This document shows positions 46,210-58,677 of a stretch of 64,000 bases of DNA, in pieces. Numbering within the stretch: position 1 is the stretch's first letter; each line of letters opens with the position of its first letter. Position numbers and translations under genes: made by a program. The stretch is from Rotaria sp. Silwood1 (taxonomy: Eukaryota; Rotifera; Eurotatoria; Philodinida; Philodinidae). The stretch spans positions 1-64,000 of the forward strand of contig CAJNOP010000326.1 of assembly GCA_905250075.1 (NCBI GenBank), in the 5' to 3' direction. The notes under the pieces were generated by a model that saw nothing but the letters and a program-made list of their open reading frames with translations, had not been told where the DNA came from and ran no database searches.

Positions 46210-48163
46210 ACATATTAATAAGTCTTGTTTATCCAAAACAATAAATTGTTATCGTGTTGAAATTCAAATAAGAATTGTAATCAATAGTACAATTCTTTAT
46301 TCCTTTCCTTCTAATTATTCTAATATCTTAATCATTGACAATTAAATATGTAAAAAAAAAAGGATTCGATAAAATATAATAACAGATAGGAAAAAGGATG
46401 ATTTTAGGTAAGAATTCTCTCTACATGAATCGATTATTTCTATCTGACTGATTAATAAGAATTCTATTCGAAAGAGAGTAGTTCGAAATGATGCATCAAT
46501 TTTGATGTCATAGTTGAGCATGTAAAAAAACAATAATGTTTACACTAGATAGACTTCAAAAGCATTCGAATTCGTCAGTCTTCTTTGTGAATGTAAGTTT
46601 GATTTTACTTAATAACGCCAACCACGAAGTATATGAAGAGGAAAGCAACGTAAAGATGAAAAAAAATAGGATAGACAGATCAAAAATAGAACGAATACAC
46701 CCGAATATATATAAAAGCAGATAGGGAAAATGCTATCTATGGCATAGAATAATATGGTGAGAAAGACGCAATATATAATGCGATGACATAGAAGGGAAAA
46801 ATACCACTATATGTCCTATAAGTTGAAGAGAATAAATCAACACATAATGTATATGTGTATGTTAGTCAAATCCCCAACATTCTCTATAGAGCTGCGACAA
46901 TCATGCTCGATTTCACTGTAAGATAGGTTGTCGACAGAAAAAATTGGACAAAGGATTGTTGTCCTGAAAATTTTTCTATAAGCAACAGCAATCATTATTT
47001 CCTAACTGAAATCGAATTTTTTTATCAAATAGGTTATTGAGAAAGTTACTTTTTGATTCTGTCAATACTTCGTTCTATGGTAGAAATCTAGTCCAGTTGT
47101 CATAAGTCTATAGAAAAGATCAATGAGTCAGAATCCTGTTTGGAGTTAGTCTAGTATAGAAGTTGTTTCGATATAATCAAAATATGAGCTCAATTCTTGT
47201 TAGTAATATATTTTTTTTAACCGTTTAGGTTTAATCATTTTTCATAATTCTGGTATGTGATTGTTAATGTGAGTGAGAGCGAAGAGAAAAAGCTACATTC
47301 ATACTTTCGTGCTTCTACGTTTAAAGTCATTCAAGAACATAATTTCGAAATTTCACACACTGAAACTAGCAGAGAGAAAGTGATGTATGTAAATAGGTAC
47401 ATGTTCGCATTCATGTTTTCTTTCTGTATAACTTCAAGCTGTTTCTACCTGCTTAATTCTTTGTCGAAGGTCTTCTCTCGTTCTTTATACATGTTTCTCA
47501 AAACACGTGTCACAGAGCCCAAGATGCCTTACATATGGATTTATGTACGCCGCAGACATTCGCTCCTCTGTCTAGACCAAATTAGTGCATGTAACCGAAA
47601 AAAGTCTGAATATTTAGAAGGTTTTACGAATGGTTCGAGCAAAACATCTATCCATACTTAAGACGATGAAGAAATGTTTAATGAAAAAACTGGTTTGTTG
47701 AGACTTTGAGAAGACCACGATCAGAATAAATAAAAAAAAAGAAACTGCGATTGTTTTTCGAAAGTCAGCATATTTGTCTTGATTGAGTTCGACTGAAGCT
47801 TTCCAATCGAGTATGTTTTACTATTTATTATTATCTTAAATAATCACTCTCGATCTGCAGTGAAAAATCCTAGAAGAGAGTATTTTATATTATTAAATAC
47901 TTTCGAATATTTCGAACTATTTTAGAGTAGTGAAATTATGCGACAAAGAAAACACTTCAAATTTTTGAGGAAAACCCGATGCATATCAACATTTTCGATA
48001 CCTGTTTATTATGAAATTACTGACGTATAAAATAACATATAATTAAATCAAAATTTTTCTTTCTGCAAAGAGAACAGTAGGAAAACGAATTTAATGCAAT
48101 ATTCTACATCAAATAATTCTTGTTCACACAGAATCGTCAGCGTTCTCTGAAGAGTGTATTCGG
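46210..48163. other. Intergenic spacer before the ART-TPR gene
   Basis: It is AT-rich. The longest ORF (47257-47661, 134 aa) has no recognised domain, no plausible gene structure and an uneven composition; I do not call it. No RNA gene was seen. Confidence 0.5.
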
Positions 48164-51100
48164 ATGGCTTCAACACCAACTTTATTAATAGATGAATGTA
48201 TTAATTTGGAAGGAATTTCCCTTGTATGGGTGAATATACATTTACAAGAGTCCAATGATGCTCAACATCGTTTACAACCATGGTTTAATCATCAAGAAAT
48301 GTTCGTGGATCAAGCTGAATTTGAAAACTATATTCTTCATCATGTATCAGAAGATGATCGGCTTGTTCTTGTAGTAAGCGATACTACCATTCATCAACAA
48401 TTCTTAGTATGCCTTCATCAATTACAACAAGTACTATCAATCTACATTCTATGCTTGTACGAAAACAATAAAGAATTCAATCAAACATGGCTCAAACAGT
48501 TTTCTAAGGTAAGGACCCTACCGGATACGATACGTACTCGTCATTTTCAAAGCCATCTATATCATTTTGTAGAACCACTCATGGCATATTCAATTGTATA
48601 CATGACATTGCCTTTTCATCAATTTTTCATGTTCTTAGAAGGTCACATATCAGTTAACGAATATTATAACAATTGTAGATGATATAATGAGATATTAGAA
48701 CTTTGTATGTTTTCTAACCAATCTATATGAAATTTTGTTTACAGTTACTTCGATAAAGTTTTGTCTCGTTTTCATTCCTTTATATCTAATCATAGTCACA
48801 ATCAATTTAACAATTGATGTCTAATAAAGAACAACTTTTCAGTTCCTAAAAACACAAAAGTATCAGTTTTGCAATAAATATTTTTTGAATGAAGAAGATT
48901 CTAACTATTCATAGTAAATTCAACATGCCCTATCACTTGACGTGTATATGGATCTTTCAAAAATGACAAAAAAAAAGTTTCGCTTTCAAATTCTCTAGAA
49001 GAGGACACGTGAATAGACAATAATATAGATTAGTATTTATTTTATTCCTTACGAATCTACACTCTAAATAGTCGAGTGAAATCATACTATCAAGCTCTAT
49101 CAGATTTATTATATATTCGATCTTCTATAACAATAAGAAATTTTGTATATCCCTGTATAGTTCATCTAGAGATTCAAAACTAGCGAACATTTTTGCTATT
49201 TTCAAAAGATACATACATATAAAATGATAAGGCATGAGAAACTTATTATTCATAAACATAAACTTTTTCACTCAAAAAATATTTATCGCAAAACTTATGT
49301 ACTTGTCTGCCCTTAGGAATCAAAAAATTGGCTTTTTTGAGGTATGGATGGATGGATTGATTTAACCATAACACACAACAGTTTAGAGAACAATCAATCC
49401 GTATAATTATACAGGTCGGCGGTGAACAATTTCTCAAGAAGTTGTACGCTTGGTCATCTTTGCCTTGAAGAGCAGTATCGAGCAATTAAAAATATCATAA
49501 AAGCTAGTAAAAATGCAATGATTTTAGATAAGAAGAAAGCTGTTGTGATTATTATTAGATATAAACGATTAAAAACGAAGCAAAACTTTATTGAAGTGAC
49601 TTTAAGCAGAATTTCAAACAGTTTGGTTGGAAAACATATAGAATTCTAATATTTCGTTATATTATCTACAACTGTTATAATATTCCTTAACTGATGTATG
49701 ACTTCTTAGAACATTAAAACTTGATGAAAAAGCAATTTATTATGTATCATTCAAGGGATTACGAATGGCTATCTAAAATGTTATAGATGGCTTTTGAACT
49801 GAAGGATGATCCTTTGAAGAGCTTACACAATTACTTAGTTCTATTTGTTATTATGAATGAGAATTTAGATTCGAGGTATATTCACCGACATGGATACACT
49901 TATTGCAAAGATACAAGATCATCATAATCAAAGACAAAGATGTCAAGATATTGATACATCATTTGCATTCAACATTTTCAATATTTATAATGATAATAAG
50001 ACTGATCGATCATCTTCAGATCTCAATGCTCAATTTCTTCATTCATTGTTGATACTTGATGTTCTTTTACGAATGAAAAAAACATCATCAACTAACACTA
50101 ATGAATTAATTCATTTGTATAGTAAAGCATACAATGACAATCCAATAGAACTTAATGATATAAAAAATTTCATTCTTACATATTCACCTAATCAAGCTCT
50201 TTGGTGGTATACAAGTAATACTTGTCTGTATAGAATATTAAATAAAGCATTTCGTGTTGATAATATTAATTTATTATATATCTTTCATTCATTTATTCAT
50301 GATCTTCATCAACAACTTCAAAAATGTCAATGTAAATCCTTCGTTCGTGTTTATCGTGGTCAATTAATAACACATGATGAATTAAAACATCTTCAACATT
50401 CGATTGGTCATTATATATCAATGAATTCACTTCTTTCTACTAGTCTTAATCGTAGTTTAGCTATTTTCTATTTAGGTGAAACAAATAATTCTCGTATGAA
50501 ATTAAAACGAATTCTATTTGATATTGATGCTGATCCACAAATTGATGGTATAAAACCATTTGGTAACATTGGACAATTTAGTGCATTTCCAAATGAAGAA
50601 GAAGTTCTCTTCATGCCTCGTAGTATTTTTCAACTTGTCGATATTTCTTATGATCATAATGAGAATATTTTTATTGTTCGAATGATATTATGTGGTGATA
50701 AACAAAATCATTTTAAAGCAATCTATGAACAAAATCGAAATGATTATGGTGGTAGACAACATAATGAAACTAATCTAATGACATTAGGAAATGTATTACA
50801 AAGAATGGGAAAATTCGATGATGCAGAAATGTTCTATCATCGACAACTTAATGAACTAGATCATATCAATAATAGTGATAATCGATTGATGTCAGCATGC
50901 TATTTCAATATTGGTGAGATATTACGTGAAAAAGGCGAGTACAATAAGAGTATGATATGGTATCAAAAATCACTAAATATCGATATTAAAACATTACCAA
51001 ATGATCATCCAAATATAGGCAATACATATAATAGTATTGGTATTGTACAAGAAAAGACAGGTGATTATGAAAGTGCTTTAGATTCGTATAGTATAGCATT

Positions 51101-51569
51101 GAAAATAGCTTTACATACATTTGGATGGGACCATACACGAGTTGCTCTATGTTTAAATAATATGGGTAATGCATATCAAGCACTAGATAACTATTTAGAA
51201 GCTTTAGATTGTCATCGAATAGCATTAATGATTCGCAAAAAAAATCTTCCATCTAATCATCATCGATTAGCTGCATCACATAACAATATTGCTGTTGTTT
51301 ATCATCGACTTAGACATTTCGATCTTGCTTATGAATATTACAAAGTTGCTCTTGATATCAATCGAAAATCATTACCACCACATCATCCTGACATAAGTAA
51401 AATCGTGCGAAATATTGGTCTTTTACACGAGTATGAAGGCAATTTTTCACAAGCTTTAATCGAATTTCAACAGGAATATTACCATCGTTGTCAAATATAT
51501 CAATCAAATTCTGTTGATATTTTGGAAATCGAACAAGATATCGAAAGAATAAGAAACAAACTTCTTTAA
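48164..51569 (+). CDS. Mono-ADP-ribosyltransferase with TPR repeats (bdelloid ART-TPR family)
   Basis: Two exons (48164-48508 and 49869-51569) give 681 aa. The donor AAG|GTAAGG and acceptor TTTAG|ATT join ...QFSK to IRGIFTDMDTL, restoring the usual link between the N-terminal domain and the ART domain; this is why the stop at 48680-48682 is not taken as a gene end. The N-terminal domain (1-115; DDRLVLVVSD, LHQLQQVLSIYILCLY) is seen in many bdelloid ART-TPR proteins. The ART domain has the arginine-type R-S-E triad: Arg278 in VYRGQ, Ser/Thr 305-307 in LLSTSLNR, and Glu358/360 in NEEEVLF. From about 410 to 660 come five or six TPRs of the kinesin-light-chain type (TLGNVLQRMGKFDDAEMFYH, NNMGNAYQALDNYLEALDCH). 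Such enzymes put ADP-ribose on arginines; the TPRs probably hold the target. The partner and role are unknown. Confidence 0.85.
48509..49868. other. Large intron of the ART-TPR gene
   Basis: At 1.36 kb it is unusually long for this gene style. It contains short ORFs on both strands (for example 49422-49649) without recognised domains, and no element with visible ends. Confidence 0.5.
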
Positions 51570-54466
51570 ATAAGTTATTTATGGAAAATATTTATTGTAA
51601 ATAATGCTATTCAGCATCGGTTAGAACTTTAATTGGAATACGTCGAATTAGGACATGGAGTGTATGAAAACTTATCACAATCGACAGTGAAATCAGTTGC
51701 ATATGACATTGAAATGCAAACAAATCTCGAAATACTATACGAGAAAGATTCGAAAGAGCGATTTTTACAGCTATTTATTGATAAAAACTTTGTTTAACCA
51801 AATTTTCTGTTGTCATTTTTTATTTTTAGAAATAGTTGTTTACAAACTACTGGAATCAACTAGATCTAATATGTATACAAAACACTAAGTGTTTTTAAAA
51901 AAAAATGTCTTCCAATTAATTCTTAAAGATATTCTCTATAGAGAGACAAAATTTAAGTGTATGTTTAGGAAAGAAGCATTCTCTTCTCATAATCCAAATT
52001 GAAAACTGTGTAAAAACATATTTTTCTTTATTGTAAGAAAAATTCTAAACACTTATTTTAATCATTTCAAATTTATTAACATTTAAATCTTATATCTTCA
52101 TGTTTTCGATTAACAAAAGATACTTTGTCATTACATGAAGATTTTAATAATGATTAATTGTTAAATGAGAAAAAACAATTTTTTTCTATATACCATACAG
52201 AACTTAGAATACCTTTATTTTAATTCAATTGAAGTGGCAAGTATCGTTTGATTAACAAATTAATGAAGACATGAATTAATTATAATAGAAAAGACTATTC
52301 TCATAAATGAAGCTCAATGAGCAATATTTCAATTTGTTTATTAGTCACAATCATGCATAATGAGTGGTCATATGCTAGCTTATTAATCGCCATAGGCAAT
52401 TTGTTTTCTTTCATTTATCCTTCGTAATCATCTCTGTTTAATTCAAGTTGTTTGCTTTTCTATACATCAATAACACCACAGGAACCATTCTTTATGATGT
52501 GTCTGTTCAATTCGACCAATTAGTATAAAGAATGTTCGTCAATCTGGAGAAGAACCTTGATCTTTTCTAATTTTCCAAAGAAAACATTAACATCAGAAAA
52601 ATGAAAACGTTACACTTCTATTTATTTCTCACGAACAAGACACTGAAGTACAAAATAGTGCATTATATTTAATTAGACAACAGCTACGCTTGTTATAAAA
52701 ATGAATTTTTATTGATGAGTGACGATTGTCTCGAAACAGTTTCTACTTTTTTGATCTTCTTACACAAGCATAATTGTATATAAGCTAACTGTTTCATACA
52801 TAAAAAAAAGCTGTGAAGCAGCTGTTATTGCTCATCACAGACAGATCGTTTTATTCTATCTATTTTAGAATGTATTTCTTCATTATCCTGCTTTGGAATA
52901 GTTCATCTATTAGAACAATCCACTATTGATCTATGATTCTTGATCATCTGCGAGGTAGCTAAATTTCCTGATTCCAAAAGTTGATTTTCCTAGTTTTAGA
53001 AACATTTTGAAGCAATAGGAAAACATGCTGCATCTGTTTGAGTTCTCAAAAGTCAATCAAAATTGATGTCAACGGGAATAAGACGAATTTTCTAATCCAG
53101 CCCAATCCAAAAGATATACACTTCATTTCTATATTCCTTTTATATACATGTTTTGTTATATAAAAAGGGTTAGAAAGAAAAACTTGAACAATTTCAAATT
53201 CATAGATAAATAATATTGAATAAATTCTGAATTCACGTTTCTTCTGTTGGACAGCAATTTATGAAATTTTAATTTTTACAAAACAGTATAATTTCAGTTG
53301 GAATCTACAAGGAGAGCTGTTCAGTTGCTCCGTTTTCGGTTTTGATGATTTTTCACCTATAGATCCACAGTGTTCTAATACGTTGAAATACTAAGACTTT
53401 ATTTCCTATTGAAATTGGACAAAACTATAGAATTTTTAATATATCCATTTTCTAGAGACCTCATCTTTTCGAATCTTGATCTGAAATCTTTTGAGCACAG
53501 AAAACTCGAGGATGTGGGTATGGATTATTCTTCTTCAATCACCAACATCCATACCCAACCACACCCTTCTATTTTTCCTTTCTTTATATCTATACTGTTG
53601 TACTGTTTACAAATCAATTTATATGAGACAGATTTGATTAGATCAGATGACGCTTTGTAATATAAGCCGATTCAAGATTGATTATCAGCTTCTATCCATG
53701 AAAAATGGTAGAATTCAACAGAAGGTTTTGGGCCATCTTATACCAACGATTTCAAACAATAAGATACACACAGAAGAAGATTAACTGCATGCATATATTG
53801 CTTCAATTCATATTCAAAGATATCCTTTGAATTCATAATAAAAAGCGGTATGTGGAATTCATATATCTTCACAAGTTAGAATATTCAACGAAATTTAGAA
53901 ATAATTATTAATGTCTGTAATGCGAGAGGAGATGGTGAGTCACTAAAACTTGAACTTAAAATTCACACTCATTGTTTTCGTTGAAAGTATATGTGACTAG
54001 TAAGTGAAGAATATCATCCGGAAAAATGACACAATACTTGTGTTTTCTTTAGTTTCATCAAATGAGCTTTGAAAAAATATATAAAATATAGGCATATAAC
54101 AAGTAGTAGTCGTTTCAATCCTAATGTTAAAAATCGTCAAATAATTATAATAATCAACCGCGTTTTATAAATCGATGCACAATGATGACTATCACCTATA
54201 TATTGACTTGAGTCGCAAGCTTTACTTATATGCCATGTTCTCTTTCAATAGTACATGTTGACTTTTTTCTTCCTTTTTGACGATCGACTCTGCGTCAAGA
54301 AAACGATAAGAACAAATGCAAAATACCTTTTTTTAATTAACAAGCACATGGCTTGCTGTTTTATATAAGAATTAAAGAAAAAATAAAGCTACGATTATTT
54401 CATTTGCAAACCGTCGTATTTGTTTGTCAGTATTAAATTGTTTGCAACAAACATAGCAGTAGCCGA
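51570..54466. other. 2.9 kb gene-poor spacer
   Basis: AT-rich sequence without recognised genes. One small hairpin stands out: GGGTATGGAT at 53516-53525 and its perfect complement at 53547-53556. Short ORFs such as 53409-53660 have no support. Confidence 0.5.
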
Positions 54467-54559
54467 TTGCACAATCACAAGGAATTTTTTAAACGAGTCA
54501 TCAACAAATGCATATATTGTAATAGAACAAGAAATTCGTTCATATGTATTTCAGCAAAA

Positions 54560-54724
54560 TATACATTTAAAAAAACGAATAACATATTTATCGAAATCGC
54601 ACTGCTCCTTCATATACTTCATTGCGAACTCGTCTACCGAATTTTGGACCATCTTGATACATTAACGATTATTTTATCATGTCGCAATGTTTGTACTAAA
54701 CTTAATGCTATCATCAATATCAGG
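54560..54724 (+). pseudogene. F-box exon remnant (bdelloid F-box family)
   Basis: The frame from about 54,560 reads ILHCELVYRILDHLDTLTII and then LSCRNVCTKLNAIINI, which matches the F-box of a large bdelloid family (pattern LPxELVYRILDHLD..TI..S.RNVC..LN.I). It ends at a good donor, CAG|GTAAAC at 54724/54725. The normal LxxLP lead is altered (LLHILHCELV). No downstream exon with the leucine-rich or substrate-binding part of the family was found: the next 600 bp are a G/C minisatellite. It is therefore probably a truncated gene copy. The N-terminal limit is uncertain; an in-frame Met lies at 54467. Confidence 0.45.
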
Positions 54725-54956
54725 TAAACTTTATCTGTTACTTCAGAGTTAATTGAGAATTACGAAAATATCTTATGTGAATAGAAAAGCATTTGATCAT
54801 CGATGATTTTCAAGTTCCTTTTCGGATGCCAAAGTTGTTTGAGAATGAAAAGTAGATTTGCAAAGAGAAGCCTCATACTAAACATTAATTGTCCCTCTAA
54901 AAAGAGCCAATACAACAAAACAAAAGTCACATTTATATTTATGGCACTCATTTCAA

Positions 54957-55332
54957 GTGTTGGGTGTGGGTGTGGGTGTGAGTGTGGGTGGTGTGGGTGT
55001 GGGTGTGGATGTGTGGGTGAAGAAGAGATCGACACCCACACACATCCGCCCACACCCAGAGCCACACCCACGCCACCCACACCCACGCCCACCCAAATCC
55101 TCCCACACCCACACCCACATCCACATCCATACCCACATCCGCCCACACCCACACCCAGAGTCACAGCCACGCCACCCACACACAACCGCCCACACCCATA
55201 CCCACACCCACCCACACCCGCCCACACCCACACACACCCGCCCACACCCACACACATCCGCCCACACCCACACTCACCCACACCCACATCCACACCCAGA
55301 GTCACAGCCACGCCACCCACACCCAGACTCTG
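54957..55332. repeat. Inverted (GTGGGT)n / (ACCCAC)n minisatellite
   Basis: The + strand is G-rich (GTGGGTGTGGGTGTGGG) from 54959 to about 55020, then C-rich (ACCCACACCCAC, CCGCCCACACCC) to 55331. The two parts are complementary and can fold on each other. Four or more G-runs in the first part on + and many on - in the second could form G-quadruplexes. The outer edges TCAAGTGTTGGGTG and its loose complement (GGGACACTTGTG) hint that it sits inside a small inverted-repeat element. Six long ORFs on both strands are artefacts of the repeat. Confidence 0.85.
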
Positions 55333-57464
55333 CGGGACACTTGTGTAATAGCTGTAATTACCATTTTTCTGATTGTGAGTGTTTCAGAAAAACCTCTGTA
55401 TAACCCTCAAAACCCATCGCAAAATCAATAAACTACAGTGCGTTCGAAAGTAGAAAATGTGGGCTATCCAACCAGATATAAATCTCGAAAATCGATGTTT
55501 TTGACGAAAATGAAATTTTTTAATGGGGGCTTAGCTTAATGAAAAGGGACTTATACACTAAAAGTTCGGTATCTCGAAGAGACTTTGTCCAAAACTTCTA
55601 AATTTTTCTATGGAAGCTAGTCTAATGGATGTCTCTATATGGGCAAAGTTTTAGGTTCAAATTCAAAAATACAATTTTCCTGAATACCTGGAGTGGTACA
55701 GGGACTTCTATAAAATAGACATATTACAAATTCGATAACTCAGCCAGATCTCAATAGAAACCCAAGTGCTTTTAGGATTTTTACTAGAACACTATGTAGT
55801 ATTTATAGGTAAAAAATCATTGAAATTGGCAGGGGGCACTTGAGGAGGCTGTCTCGTGAAATGGGAAATGCTTCTGAACCATCTTCTATCATATCTTTCG
55901 TCACTTATTTTTACTCTATTGTTTGTTCGATTCCATGCAGCACAAATGAGATTTCAGAAGGCTCTTTATTTCCACTTCTATTGATGTGATCGGAGTTCTA
56001 CTGAACAAAATATCGATGCTACACATCGAATCAAACTATAAAAATATTCTTGAAAAGAACATCTAACACATAGAACTCATTATCTCATTGATACAAATCA
56101 GCAAGCTTTTAGGATAGCTAAACGCCCATAACTGCTTAAGCCATGTTCGCTGCCAGTTATAACAACATTAGCTCCAGTAGTTCGAATACTGATGCGGACG
56201 AAACAGTTGAAAATGGCTTATATATGAATGCTTGTTTTCTTTATCCATACTAAACCTTTTTTAAAGACAGAACAACTTCTTTGTTTTTCGACTACTGTGA
56301 TTCTGTGTTGAATAACCTTTTTGAAATGTCTGAAGTGGAGGAGGATTGCCATAATTTAGGAAGAAACAGTCGTGTATGTTCCTATTTTCTCTATTCTCAC
56401 CATATTTGTGACACAATACACAGCGACTACAGAATAAAAAGAATTTTTTTCATCTTATTTCGAGGCAACTGATGAGAAAAACAAAACGAAAGGTTTAACA
56501 ATATTACGTGTATCTTTTTCCTGTGACAACAACATCACATGACTGTCAACACGTAATGATTCAGCCTGGCTTCACCTATACATTTATCGTGTTCTGTTTC
56601 GTTTGAAAGTTGGAAAAAGCCAACTACTGAATAGCTACAAACTACGCCATTGGTCCACTACTTGTTAGACTTTTTCTGCACAAATGAAAGAATACACTCA
56701 AGTTTATCTTACGAAAATACATTGTCTCCTCTTCGAAAACAGAACCAAGAGAGAGTAAGCAACGTTTACGTGGTCTGCTTCAGTTATTCAAATGATGCAA
56801 AGGAAGCCTTAACTTCATCAAAACATAAACAGCGAACATTTATAAAATAAGCAACGATCGTTCACGTGACACACAAGGGTTAGAATCCATGAAAAATCGC
56901 TTTCTTCAGCTCAAACTGAACAAAACCAATGAGCTTTTAAAATAATTTTCCTTAGTAAGTTCTACTTTAAAAAGCTTCACTTTCAAATATCATGCTCTAG
57001 GTGTTTCGAATTTTCACTCGAGTCACATCGCAAAAAAAGACATCAACATATTTGTCTCTTGGAACATTAGAAAAATGAAATGGAGAGTATTGTGGTATTT
57101 AATTAAACAAGTATTGACCTGCCATTCTCAATTTCCTACAGGATTGCGAACTCAACGAATGGAGACTCAAAGGAGTCACCCCATACAATTTTTTCGAACT
57201 TCTAGAAATCAAATTTTATCATTATGCAAAAGTTGGACAAAACATATTGCTCCTCGTTCGAATTTCTTTTTCATCTAATCCGAAGAATTTTACATCCTAT
57301 TATTTTCTTCTGAATAGAGTTTAAAATGAATTGTATATCTTTTTCTTCGTAGATTTTAAACAATATTGATTGACAGCAGAAATATTTGGATTCGGTGAGC
57401 TTAGGTTTTGTCATGCGCATAAAAATCATTTCGTGTTTACTATATTCTACTAGGATAGCGACGA
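55333..57464. other. Spacer with decayed repeat sequence
   Basis: From about 55,430 to 55,870 the composition resembles the repeat-like insert in the ASB-like intron (for example ATCTCGAAGAGACTTTGTCC). The remainder has short ORFs only. One open stretch near 57,140-57,290 (frame reading DCELNEWRLKGVTPYNFFEL) looks somewhat protein-like but matches no family I know. Confidence 0.45.
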
Positions 57465-58291
57465 ATGGAGAAAAAAAAGGTCCCGTTCATTTGTGATTGT
57501 CAAGAAATCTGTTATGATTTGGAGAGTTTCGATCATCATCAGGTCAGCATTCTTGATTTTTCTATTGATATTGAAGCTTCATCTTGTGAACTTTGATCTC
57601 TGCAGAGAACAAATTGTCGATATCGTCAAGTCAGATGTCCCTTGTGTGATGAAGGTTTTCCATCATCAGAGACGATGGACACGCATCTGCTCGAATGTGG
57701 CAACAAAACTTTTCAATGTCCAATTTGTCAAAAGTTCATACAACGAGCAATATTTGCCTGGCACCTCGAAAATCAATGTGCTGATGTCACTGAATCTACA
57801 GTTTCTTCTAGCCGATCCAATCAACAATCGAATCAGAAAACTTCACAAACCGGTACCAGTCAAAAGAATGACATTGAAAACGGTCAGTCAAAACAAAGTG
57901 ATAGATCAGGTTCGTTAATATCGAACAATCGTAAGATCTGTTGCTACCAAAATATATCGCGATGATTGAATTTCATTTTTTTTGCTTGAAGAACGCACAC
58001 AAATGGAAGTGGAATGCGAATTTTGTCATGCACGATGTGAACAATCGAATTATCAAATTCACAAAGTATGATTTTGAAGGACAATTTTATCTTTTTATTC
58101 GATGTCATTTGACGGATGAAATTTTCTTCTTCAGGAAAATTGTTTTCAAAATCTGATGAATATCAACAAGAAATTACAACAAGATCCTTTGCAAACAAGT
58201 TCACAATCAGGTTTGCTGTTTCATTGATAAAAGAAAGTCAGATTTTCAGAGATTGACTAAATGATTTTAAGATGAACAATACAGCCACTGA
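57465..58291 (+). CDS. Small TRAF-type zinc-finger protein
   Basis: Five exons (57465-57542, 57606-57909, 57992-58065, 58135-58210, 58272-58291) give 183 aa with frame kept. Three C2HC fingers of TRAF type are clear: C-x2-C-x12-H-x3-C at about residues 36-56, C-x2-C-x11-H-x4-C at about 63-83, and C-x2-C-x11-H-x3-C spanning the third intron. A degenerate one precedes them (CDCQEIC.., HHQRTNCRYRQVRC). The second and third fingers are separated by a Ser/Gln/Asn-rich linker. No RING, coiled coil of note or MATH domain is present, so it is not a full TRAF; it could act as an adaptor. Introns are 63-82 bp. A 164-bp part of exon 2 is repeated in reverse just downstream. Confidence 0.72.
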
Positions 58292-58344
58292 AGAGGACGA
58301 ATTGGCTAATTTACAAATCGAAAATTTAAAATAGTTATATACAT

Positions 58345-58508
58345 ACCGTTTTCAATATCATTCTTTTGATTGGTACCGGTTTGTGAAGTTTTCTGATTGG
58401 ATTATTCATGGAATCGGCTAGAAGAAACTGTAGATTCAGCGACATCAGCGCATTGATTTTTGAGGTGCCAGGCAAATATTGCTCGTTGTATGGACTTTTG
58501 ACAAATTG
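58345..58508 (-). pseudogene. Inverted partial copy of the TRAF-type gene exon 2
   Basis: Reverse-complemented, this block aligns without gaps to 57721-57884 over 164 bp with about 11 mismatches (around 93% by eye). It lies 54 bp past the stop of the intact gene, in opposite orientation. Its frame meets a stop (CATGAATAA in minus-strand order), so it is not coding. The shared part ends exactly at AACGGT, followed by ATGTAT, which happens to form a donor-like site. Confidence 0.8.
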
Positions 58509-58677
58509 ATTTCTGAGTTAGGCTAGTCTCCGTCCCTATTAAAAGTTTGAGCTCGATTAGTCTGTAGGAAGCTGAGATCTATTTCTGAGGTGGAGACCCT
58601 CTTAAATGAAATGATGTCGCGTTTCGATTTTGACCGGAGTCTGTATTTCAGATTTTTCTGTTTTGTTCTCACAAAAT

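Noticed and set aside
47257-47661. 134-aa ORF on the + strand
   Set aside because: No recognisable domain, no clear exon partners, and codon use unlike either gene group; the length alone is weak evidence.
48164-48682. Independent 172-aa gene
   Set aside because: Its first 115 residues are the N-terminal domain of the ART-TPR family, and a strong donor at 48508/48509 joins it in frame to the ART exon; the last 57 residues read into the intron.
54760-55403. Six long overlapping ORFs rich in Gly/Val/Cys or Pro/His/Thr
   Set aside because: They are translations of the inverted minisatellite in every frame.
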